Below, piece by piece: positions 25,873-32,954 of a stretch of 64,000 nucleotides of DNA (positions within the stretch are counted from its first letter, which is position 1; each line of letters opens with the position of its first letter). This stretch comes from Kibdelosporangium sp. MJ126-NF4 (lineage in GTDB: Bacteria > Actinomycetota > Actinomycetes > Mycobacteriales > Pseudonocardiaceae). The position numbers and the translations under genes were made by a program. The notes beneath the pieces are model-generated. The model was given only the letters and a program-made list of their open reading frames with translations. It searched no databases and had not been told where the DNA came from. The DNA lies in NCBI RefSeq assembly GCF_000826545.1, contig NZ_CDME01000002.1, forward strand, positions 372,001 to 436,000, given 5' to 3'.

Positions 25873-26235
25873 TTGAGCACCGACAGAGACGGCCAATTGG
25901 CTGCGCCCGTGATGATCCCTGGCGAACCGAAGGCGTATGCCGAGATCCAACGGAGTGCCACCTTCGCTCGGTTGCGGTCCCGATCGCGCCGCTACGTCAC
26001 CTCGATCACCGTCCTGGTGCTCGGCGTGTTCGCCAGCGTCGTGGTACTCGCGGGCTGGTTGCCCGAACTACTTGCCACCAGCGTGTTCGGACACGTCAAC
26101 CTCGGCATGGTGCTCGCTGTCGTCCTGATCCTGCTGCCCGTCCTGGTCGCCGCGGTCCACCTCCGCTACACAGGTCGGCGCCTTGACCCGCTGGCCGAAA
26201 GCCTCCGCGAGGAGTTCGAAAGGAGCCGGCAGTGA
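25873..26235 (+). CDS. DUF485 membrane protein (symporter partner, second copy)
   Basis: A 120-residue homologue of the protein at 10487-10822. It shares the segment AxFARLRSRSRRYV before helix 1, the loop SVFGHVNLGMVL between the two helices, and the charged tail RRLDPLAESLREEFE. The TTG start at 25873 follows GAGGGAG. It precedes a second SSS symporter, repeating the gene pair, although the junction here differs: the first copy has ATGA, while this one has a GTGA that opens a short dead-end frame. Confidence 0.85.
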   Translation: MSTDRDGQLAAPVMIPGEPKAYAEIQRSATFARLRSRSRRYVTSITVLVLGVFASVVVLAGWLPELLATSVFGHVNLGMVLAVVLILLPVLVAAVHLRYTGRRLDPLAESLREEFERSRQ

Positions 26236-26269
26236 CCGTCGCCGCGTCCTTCCCACCTCCGCCGTCTTC

Positions 26270-27805
26270 ATGATCTTCGTACTGGTCATCCTGTTCGTGG
26301 TCTCGCGTTTTGGTCGTGCGGGCAGTACGCGTTCCGATTTCTACGTCGGCGATCGGACATTCACGGCGTCTCAGAACGGACTCGCGCTCTTCGGCACGTT
26401 TCTGATGATGACCCCGTTGCTGGCCCTGAGCGGTGAGATCGCGCTGGACGGATACGACGGAGTCATGGTCACTGCCGGTTTCGCCGTGTCTTGGCTGGTC
26501 ACGTTGCTGCTGGTGGCGGAACCGTTGCGGAACACCGGCGAATACACACTGGGTGACACGCTCAGCGTGCGGATGACGGAACGCCCTGTGCGCGTGGCCG
26601 CGTCGGCTGTCACGCTGGTGGTGTTGTTCTGCTACATGACCATCCAGTTGGCAGGCGCCGGCGGCGTGGTGTCCGTCCTGCTGAATGTCGGCGGCCCGAT
26701 CGGCCAGGCCGTGGTCATCGCCACGATCGGCGGCATCACCGCGGCGATCGTCTACTACGGCGGCATGCGGGGAACGACATGGACACAGGTGATCAAAGCT
26801 GTCCTGCTTGTGGCCACGCTGGTCGCGCTGGCAGGGGCAGTCCTCGTGCACTACCGGTTCAACGTCTCCGCACTGCTTGGCGACGCGACTGCGAGGTCTC
26901 CGGACGGCGAGAGACTGCTGCAACCAGGTCCGAACCGGCTGGAGTTCGTCTCGCATCTGGTCACGACGGTGCTCGGCAACGCCGCGCTGCCGTGTCTCCT
27001 GGTTCGTTTCCTTACCGTGCCCAGCGCCAAACACGCCCGGCGATCGGTTACCTGGGCCATCTGCCTCAGCATGCCGTGCTACCTGCTGGTCATCCTGATC
27101 GGCCTCGGCGCGGCCGCGCTGATCGGACCCGCACGGATTCTCGCTGCCCCTGGACAACACTTTTCGACCGTGGTTCTGCTGGCCTCCGAGCTCGGCGGTG
27201 TCGCACTGCTCGCGTTCATCGCCTCGGTCGTGTTCACCACGACGGTCGCGGTGACCGCCGGACTGGTGATCACCGCAGCGGCCAGTTTCGCGCGGGACAT
27301 CTACGCGAACAAGGGCGAACCACTCGACGAGCGACGGGAAATCACAGTGGCCCGACGTGCCGTGATAGTCCTGTGTGTACTGCTGACAGTCGTCGCCATC
27401 CTGCTGATGAACCAGAGCGTCACGTTCATGCTGTCGTTGGCCGTGACCTTGGCCGCGTCGTCGATACTGCCGACCCTGCTGTTTTCGTGGCTCTGGCGAG
27501 GGTTCAACACCGTGGGCACGCTCTGGTGCATGTACGGCGGTGCAGCGGTCACAATCATCCTGGTCGTGTTCTCACCGGCTGTCTCGGGCGATCCAGCAGC
27601 ACTCCTCCCGGCCGCCGACTTCGCGTTCGTCCCGTGGAAACACGTGGGCCTGCTGTCGATACCTGCGTCCTTCCTGCTGGGCTACGCCGGTGCCAAGTGC
27701 AGCGCGGAGCGCGATGACGGGAAGTACGCCGAGATGGACGTCCGTGCGCTCACTGGCGCGGGCGCTGAGGAGGCGCGTCCTCGCCCTGACGACTCGGGTC
27801 GCTGA
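26270..27805 (+). CDS. Sodium:solute symporter, ActP-like (second copy), N-terminus uncertain
   Basis: About 511 residues from the ATG at 26270, an SSS carrier like that at 10819-12462. Shared blocks include SDFYVGDRTFTASQNGLALF, GEIALDGYDGVM and NTGEYTLGDTLSVR. The start is odd. A GTG at 26232 overlaps the DUF485 stop exactly where the first pair's ATG does, but its frame ends at TGA 26271-26273 after 13 codons. The symporter frame is open upstream without a good start. Either translation begins at 26270, shortening the N-terminus by about 17 residues relative to the first copy, or a one-base indel has occurred. The 3' end overlaps the convergent MFS gene by 56 bases. Confidence 0.78.
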   Translation: MIFVLVILFVVSRFGRAGSTRSDFYVGDRTFTASQNGLALFGTFLMMTPLLALSGEIALDGYDGVMVTAGFAVSWLVTLLLVAEPLRNTGEYTLGDTLSVRMTERPVRVAASAVTLVVLFCYMTIQLAGAGGVVSVLLNVGGPIGQAVVIATIGGITAAIVYYGGMRGTTWTQVIKAVLLVATLVALAGAVLVHYRFNVSALLGDATARSPDGERLLQPGPNRLEFVSHLVTTVLGNAALPCLLVRFLTVPSAKHARRSVTWAICLSMPCYLLVILIGLGAAALIGPARILAAPGQHFSTVVLLASELGGVALLAFIASVVFTTTVAVTAGLVITAAASFARDIYANKGEPLDERREITVARRAVIVLCVLLTVVAILLMNQSVTFMLSLAVTLAASSILPTLLFSWLWRGFNTVGTLWCMYGGAAVTIILVVFSPAVSGDPAALLPAADFAFVPWKHVGLLSIPASFLLGYAGAKCSAERDDGKYAEMDVRALTGAGAEEARPRPDDSGR

Positions 27806-29195
27806 CGGGGGACTGCTGCGCGTCAGCGTCAGGTAGCCGCATGCGCACGAGGGCGATGACCGACAACGCGCTCAGCGCGGTCGCGAGGATCATCGCTGCC
27901 CGCATCCCGGCCGCCTGGTAGGACGAGAAGGACCACATCAACGTGGCCAGGGCAGGTCCCAGGGCGAAGCCCAGCTGGCGTGCGAGGCTCGTCGAGGAAC
28001 CCGTGGTCGCCAGCAGCCGCGGTGGTGCGTAGGTCATCGCCATCGCCATGTTGGGCGCGTTGAACAGGCCGTTGCCCAAACCGGCCAGGAGCAGTCGCCA
28101 CGAGAGGTCGGCGACGCTCCATGAGCTGTCCATCGGCAGGAGCAGCGCCAGTCCGACGGTGAACAGGGCCGCTCCCAGCAGCGCAGTCCGCCGGGAACCC
28201 CACAAGTCCCCCAGGAAACCGCCGATTGGTCCGGTCACCGCCATCCCGACGGGGAAGAGCAGGATCGTGACACCGACGGTCGACGCCGACTCGGCGAGTT
28301 CCCGTTGCATGAAGTACGGGACGATGAAGAACACGGTGGCGATGGCGGTCGCGGCCGAGGCCAGTGAAATGTGTGGTCCCACTTCTCCCGGTGTGCGGAA
28401 GAGGTCACGGAGGCCCTGACTGGTGGGCATTCGAAGCCAGAGGACGACCAGCAGCACCGCGACGAGCGCAAGAGCCAGCCAGCCGAGGCCGTGGCTCGAC
28501 GTGAAGGACAGGGCAAGCAGCAGCGCGGCTATAGCGGTGCTGAGCAGCAGCGACTCGGCGAACCACTTGCGGTCCGGAACCCGCAGCGGTGCGCCCGACG
28601 GCAGCAGACGCAGCCCGACCACCATGACGAGGACGCTCACCGGGACGTTGACGAAGAAGATCCACGACCAGCCCAGCCCGTCGACGATCAGCCCGCCCAG
28701 CCCCGGTCCGCTGATCAGCCCGAGCGGGCCGAGAGTCGTGATCAACCCCATCGCGCGGCCTCGCGCCTGCGGTCGAACAGCGGTCGTGGCCAGTGCCGGA
28801 ACCAGCGAGAACAGGAGCGCGCCGAAGATTCCCTGGAGGAGTCGCGCAATGATCAGCCAGGTCAGGGTGGGGGAGAGGCCCGCCGCGAAGCTCGCGAGAC
28901 CGAAGCCGGTGAGCGAGAACACCAGTGCCTGGCGCCGCCCGACACTGTCCAGCCAGCGACCACTCGGCAGCGCCAAGCCTGCCAGCGGCAACAGGTAGGC
29001 GAGCACCACCCACTCGGTGAGGCTGGTCGCGATCTCCAGATCGCGCTCGATCGCCGGTAGCGCGACGTTGACGATGCTGATGTCCACGGACGCCATGAAG
29101 ACCGCCAATGCGGCGGCGATCACCAACCACCACTGGTTGCGTTCCCCATCGGCAGGCGCCGAACTGCTTCCGCGATGATCGGTCCCATCGGCCAT
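27750..29195 (-). CDS. DHA2-family MFS drug exporter (second copy)
   Basis: A 481-residue, roughly 14-helix exporter. It shares with the first copy LAVFMASVDISIVNVALPAI, LLPLAGLALPSGRWLD and GLISGPGLGG, plus a similar late block NGLFNAPNMAMAM. It should pump out the cluster product or a precursor. Its promoter region carries dyad site 3 about 80 bases upstream of the start, nearly identical to the dyad at the ArsR-ArsC gene, so the fusion regulator may control it. The ATG at 29195 was kept as the annotated start, and the hydrophilic C-terminal tail overlaps the convergent symporter gene. Confidence 0.89.
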   Translation of the reverse strand: MADGTDHRGSSSAPADGERNQWWLVIAAALAVFMASVDISIVNVALPAIERDLEIATSLTEWVVLAYLLPLAGLALPSGRWLDSVGRRQALVFSLTGFGLASFAAGLSPTLTWLIIARLLQGIFGALLFSLVPALATTAVRPQARGRAMGLITTLGPLGLISGPGLGGLIVDGLGWSWIFFVNVPVSVLVMVVGLRLLPSGAPLRVPDRKWFAESLLLSTAIAALLLALSFTSSHGLGWLALALVAVLLVVLWLRMPTSQGLRDLFRTPGEVGPHISLASAATAIATVFFIVPYFMQRELAESASTVGVTILLFPVGMAVTGPIGGFLGDLWGSRRTALLGAALFTVGLALLLPMDSSWSVADLSWRLLLAGLGNGLFNAPNMAMAMTYAPPRLLATTGSSTSLARQLGFALGPALATLMWSFSSYQAAGMRAAMILATALSALSVIALVRMRLPDADAQQSPVSDPSRQGEDAPPQRPRQ

Positions 29196-29276
29196 GACGA
29201 GAACTCCCTCGGTCTCAACTGTGCCTTGGCCTGCTTGCTTTCTTTGAGCATTCGAGAGTACTGCGCCCTCTGAAGG

Positions 29277-29298
29277 TACATCAATCCAGATAGATCAA
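29277..29298 (-). promoter_or_regulatory. Operator-like dyad, site 3 (upstream of MFS exporter)
   Basis: TACATCA-N8-AGATCAA. The left half is identical to the consensus and the right half keeps GAT and the final A. It is near-identical to site 1 across 24 bases (21 matches), including the spacer. Confidence 0.6.
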
Positions 29299-29471
29299 TC
29301 AAACTGGGTTGCTTCATTTTCGGACGGCCGGCCGGACCTGGTGAGACTCGGCCAGGCTCGTCGAACCTGTCCACAGTGGTCCAGACAGGCCGTGCAGGGT
29401 CCGGCCGGTCCGGTCCGCGGTCGAGTCACGGCCATCACCCCTATCAGGCAGAATCCATCAAACGGGGACGA

Positions 29472-29493
29472 TGCATCAACTCGACCTGATGTA
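29472..29493 (+). promoter_or_regulatory. Operator-like dyad, site 4 (upstream of VOC gene)
   Basis: TGCATCA-N8-TGATGTA, with one mismatch from the perfect dyad at 24108. It lies about 100 bases upstream of the VOC gene start. Confidence 0.6.
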
Positions 29494-29590
29494 TGATCTG
29501 CCGCATGGTGCCATCGGGTTTCGACCGGTACGCATACTCGGCACTCGCTGCACAGTCTCACTGCCGTCGACCATGGGGAGAAGTTCCGCT

Positions 29591-29974
29591 GTGACCGCAC
29601 CCGACCAGTACGCCAGTGTTCGTTACGTCGTTGACGACGTGCAGGCCGCCATCGACTTCTATGTCACGCACCTCGGCTTCACGGTCAACACCGACGCCGC
29701 GCCCGCGTTCGCCGACGTGCTGCGTGGGCCGCTGCGGCTGTTGCTGTCCGGACCGGCGAGTTCCGGCGCTCGGGCCACTCCCGACGACGCCGCAGCAGCG
29801 GGCCGCAATCGGATCCACCTCGTTCTCGACGACCTGGACGCCGAGATCACCAGGCTCCGCGGTGCCGGAGTGCCGTTCCGCAGCGAGGAGGTCTCCGGAC
29901 CCGGTGGGCGTCAGATCCTGATCGCCGATCCCGCGGGCAACCTGATCGAACTGTTCCAGCCCGCCGCCCGCTGA
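29591..29974 (+). CDS. Vicinal-oxygen-chelate (glyoxalase/bleomycin-resistance) protein
   Basis: A 127-residue VOC-fold protein. It has SVRYVVDDVQAAIDFYVTHLGFTV, the strand HLVLDDLDAEITRLRGAGV, and the C-terminal GGRQILIADPAGNLIELFQPA, typical of the paired beta-alpha-beta3 modules. Members are metal enzymes, or metal-free drug-binding resistance proteins. Beside an exporter and with its own dyad, a self-resistance or product-binding role is plausible. The GTG at 29591 follows GGGGAG; an ATG six codons upstream (29573) is possible. It is followed after 9 bases by an APC permease. Confidence 0.8.
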   Translation: MTAPDQYASVRYVVDDVQAAIDFYVTHLGFTVNTDAAPAFADVLRGPLRLLLSGPASSGARATPDDAAAAGRNRIHLVLDDLDAEITRLRGAGVPFRSEEVSGPGGRQILIADPAGNLIELFQPAAR

Positions 29975-29983
29975 CCCGGCTCC

Positions 29984-31258
29984 GTGATTCCTGACAGCAG
30001 CCCGCCGCAGCAGCTTGCGCGGCGGATCGGCGTGGGCAGTGCGGTGGTTGTCGGGCTGGGGGCGATGATCGGGGCTGGAGTGTTCGCCGCGTTCGCCCCC
30101 GCGGCTCGCGCGGCCGGAGCCGGCCTGTTGATCGGGCTGGCGATCGCGGCGGTGGTCGCCTACTGCAACGCGCAGTCCTCGGCGAGGCTGGCTGCCCGTT
30201 ACCCGGAGTCCGGCGGGACCTACGTCTACGGCCGTGAACGACTCGGCCCGTTCTGGGGGTATCTCGCGGGATGGGGCTTCGTGGTCGGCAAGACGGCATC
30301 GTGCGCGGCGATGGCGTTGACCGTGACTGCCTACGCGTTACCACAGGGCAGCCAGCTGGCCCGGACTGTGCTCGCGGTGCTGGTAGTGCTGGCATTGACA
30401 GCGCTGAACTACTTCGGAGTACAGAAATCTGTGTGGCTGACGCGAGTGATCGTGGCCTTCACAGTGGTTGTGCTCGCGCTCGCGGTGCTCGCCTCGGTCT
30501 CCGGAGGCACTGCCGGAGCCAGCCACTTGCAACCCTTTCCTGGTAGTGATCTTGGTGGCATCCTGCAGTCGGCGGGATTGTTGTTCTTCGCGTTCGCCGG
30601 ATACGCACGGATTGCGACCCTGGGAGAGGAAGTCCGTGACCCGCGGCGCACCATCCCCCGGGCGATTCCCATCGCATTGGGGATCACGTTGGTGATCTAC
30701 GCGGCGGTCGCTGTCGCGGTGCTGACAGCGTTGGGACCCGAGCAACTGGCCGTCGCGAGCGATCCTCTCGCCAGCGCGGTCGCTGCTGGCGACTGGCCCT
30801 GGCTCGCGCCCGTGGTGCGCATCGGTGCCGCAGTCGCAGCACTGGGCGCGCTGTTGGCGCTCGTGCTGGGGGTATCACGAACCACGTTGGCTATGGCTCG
30901 TGACGGGCATCTGCCTCGAGCGCTCAGCGCGGTGCACCCGAGGTTCCACGTGCCGCATCGTGCCGAGTTGGCCGTCGGCATAGTGGTCGCGGTCCTGGTC
31001 AGTGTGGTCGACCTGCGCGGCGTGATCGGGTTCTCCTCGTTCGCCGTACTGGTCTACTACACGATCGCCAACGCGGCCGCGTGGACACTGGGCCGCGACG
31101 AGGGCCGTCCACCCAGGATCGTGCCAGCGGTCGGATTGCTTGGCTGTCTGGTGTTGGCCTTCACGCTGCCCACCGAGGCCATAATCTCAGGCCTGGCAGT
31201 ACTCGGGCTCGGCGCCGCCGCGTTCGCCACTCGTCACGTCATGGCGGCTCGCCGTTGA
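29984..31258 (+). CDS. APC-family amino acid permease
   Basis: A 424-residue transporter with about 12 hydrophobic segments. The APC start motif is clear: GVGSAVVVGLGAMIGAGVFAAFAPAA. It continues with ARYPESGGTYVYGRERLGP and FFAFAGYARIATLGEEVRDPRRTIPRA. The GTG start lies 9 bases after the VOC stop, so they probably share a transcript and dyad-controlled promoter. It may move an amino acid or an amino-aromatic compound. The substrate cannot be predicted. Confidence 0.85.
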   Translation: MIPDSSPPQQLARRIGVGSAVVVGLGAMIGAGVFAAFAPAARAAGAGLLIGLAIAAVVAYCNAQSSARLAARYPESGGTYVYGRERLGPFWGYLAGWGFVVGKTASCAAMALTVTAYALPQGSQLARTVLAVLVVLALTALNYFGVQKSVWLTRVIVAFTVVVLALAVLASVSGGTAGASHLQPFPGSDLGGILQSAGLLFFAFAGYARIATLGEEVRDPRRTIPRAIPIALGITLVIYAAVAVAVLTALGPEQLAVASDPLASAVAAGDWPWLAPVVRIGAAVAALGALLALVLGVSRTTLAMARDGHLPRALSAVHPRFHVPHRAELAVGIVVAVLVSVVDLRGVIGFSSFAVLVYYTIANAAAWTLGRDEGRPPRIVPAVGLLGCLVLAFTLPTEAIISGLAVLGLGAAAFATRHVMAARR

Positions 31259-31265
31259 CGCCGAG

Positions 31266-32744
31266 TCAGTCGGGGATGGTGATGGAGCGTGCGGTGCGGG
31301 CGGCGGGGCCGCCGTTGCAGAGGGCGGAGTGACCGGTGAACACCTGGCGGGTGGAGCAGCGCTCATTGTCGGTCACTACCAGCGTGACCTCGAAGACGCC
31401 CGCTGACCTGTACTTGTGCGCCGGTCGCGGGCCGCCGTTGCGGAGTGTCGTGCCGTCGCCGAAATCCCAGTCATAGCGGGCGATGCTGCCGTCGCGGTCG
31501 GCCGACGCCGTCGCGTCGAAGTACGTCGGCTGACCGGTCGGGCCTGGTGTGGCGGTGAAGGACGCGATCGGGCCCTGGTTCGGCAGTACCGCGACCGAGC
31601 CGAATCCGGGTGCTTTTCCGTCGGCGGGGACCGGGGGTCCGGGGACATCGCGCAGCATCCCGGACGACGGGTCGACGCGGAACCCGGAGATGTTGCTGCT
31701 GAAGAAGTTGCTCGTGTACAACGACCGGCCGTCCGGTGTGATGCTGATTCCGACCGGGCCGTCTTCGGCGTCCAGTCGAGGACCGAGCCGGTTCAGCGTG
31801 CCGTTGTCGCCGATGGCGAAGGTCCACACGCCGTCCATGTCGGGCATGTGCTGCGGGACAGACGCGACACTGGCGACGTAGAGGTGCCGCCCGTCGGGCG
31901 CCATGGTCATCCCCTCAGGGATCAGTGGCGCGTCGAACTTGGCGCCTGGCACCGGTGTGAGGGCGCCATCGGCGCCGATCCGGAAGCCGAACACGCTGTC
32001 GGATCTCATGCAGGCCACGTACAGGAAGCGCCCGTCCGGCGTGGTGTCCATTCCGGCGCCGGTGGCGCAGCGGGAGTCCGTGGTCTGGCTGCGGCCGGGC
32101 GTCCCGTCGGGGTGGATGTCGAACGTGACGATCGGGTCCGGGATGTCGTCGAGCGGCGTGCCGTGGCTCACGAACAGGAATCGGGCGTCCGGGCTCACCG
32201 CGACGTTCCTGGGTTGCAGCGAGCCTGTCGCGACATTGTCCCGCAGGTGCAGGTTTCCGTTCGGCAGCACGGCAAAGACTGACACCGTGCCCGGGTTGGA
32301 CTGGTTGGCGACGTACAGCGTCCGCCCGTTCGGCGTGATGGCAAGGCCGACCGCCCCGGTGTCCCCTGCGGGATACGCTTGTCCGGGTTCGATGAGATCG
32401 CCGTTGTCGGCCACCTCGTAGGCGTAGACGGCGTTTTCCTCGGTGGCAGCCACGTAGGCGTGTCGTCCGTCTGGGCCGAACACGATGGTGCGGGCTCCCT
32501 TGCCGGTGTCCACCGTGTCACCTAAGGGCGTCAGGGTGCCGTCCGCGCCGATGGTGTGGATGGAGATGATGTGCGGGCCGAGGTGTCCCATGGTGTCACG
32601 CCCGGTCGTGGACACGTACACCGTGCGGCCCGTCGAACCCGGATGATCCGCGGGATCGGCGGTGGCTGGGCCGTTCACCGCGAACGGAACTGCGGCCATC
32701 CACACGCAGGCGGTGACGCTGAAGAAGTGCTTTCGTACCACCAT
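31266..32744 (-). CDS. Secreted lactonase-like beta-propeller protein with C-terminal PKD domain
   Basis: A 492-residue predicted exoprotein. An N-terminal Sec signal peptide (MVVRKHFFSVTACVWMAAV, then a likely cleavage after ATA) precedes six or seven propeller blades with the repeated pattern 'pDGR-lYVA' (for example GPDGRHAYVA, TPNGRTLYVA, APDGRHLYVA). This is the YncE/6-phosphogluconolactonase-like fold. A PKD domain follows (FDATASADRDGSIARYDWDFGDGTT) near residues 395-475. Such proteins bind or shape extracellular ligands; no catalytic residue set is evident. The ATG at 32744 was preferred over an upstream frame opening. It is divergent from the PKS-NRPS gene. Confidence 0.82.
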   Translation of the reverse strand: MVVRKHFFSVTACVWMAAVPFAVNGPATADPADHPGSTGRTVYVSTTGRDTMGHLGPHIISIHTIGADGTLTPLGDTVDTGKGARTIVFGPDGRHAYVAATEENAVYAYEVADNGDLIEPGQAYPAGDTGAVGLAITPNGRTLYVANQSNPGTVSVFAVLPNGNLHLRDNVATGSLQPRNVAVSPDARFLFVSHGTPLDDIPDPIVTFDIHPDGTPGRSQTTDSRCATGAGMDTTPDGRFLYVACMRSDSVFGFRIGADGALTPVPGAKFDAPLIPEGMTMAPDGRHLYVASVASVPQHMPDMDGVWTFAIGDNGTLNRLGPRLDAEDGPVGISITPDGRSLYTSNFFSSNISGFRVDPSSGMLRDVPGPPVPADGKAPGFGSVAVLPNQGPIASFTATPGPTGQPTYFDATASADRDGSIARYDWDFGDGTTLRNGGPRPAHKYRSAGVFEVTLVVTDNERCSTRQVFTGHSALCNGGPAARTARSITIPD

Positions 32745-32954
32745 GATGCCCCCGGTGCCGCCCGGTGCCCCCGACCGGGACCGGCACACAGGCCACGTTT
32801 CGCCGGGTCCGTCGTCGAGTCAAGCCCTGGACCGATCAAGCATACATTCGGGTTTCCGGACCGGGTGAGCCTGCCGGTGATCTACTACACGCACTCCGAG
32901 CCTTTGGTAAGCCCAATTATGGAGGTTCGGAGATCCCAACTGAGGGGAGACGAC
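32745..32954. promoter_or_regulatory. Divergent promoter region, propeller protein / PKS-NRPS
   Basis: 210 bases upstream of the megasynthase. GAGGGGAG at 32942-32949 is the ribosome site for the GTG start at 32955. An ATG at 32919 in the same frame, closely followed by GGAGG, is a weaker alternative start. No TACATCA-N8-TGATGTA dyad is present, so this gene appears outside that motif group. Confidence 0.45.

Larger units (their letters stand above)
29196..29590. promoter_or_regulatory. Divergent regulatory region, MFS / VOC protein
   Basis: 395 bases between divergent genes. It carries two operator-like dyads, one proximal to each gene (29277-29298 and 29472-29493). No convincing reading frame lies between them. 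Confidence 0.6.

Noticed and set aside
32556..32954. N-terminal extension of the PKS-NRPS frame
   Set aside because: It overlaps the divergent propeller gene and lacks a ribosome site. GAGGGGAG places the start at 32955.
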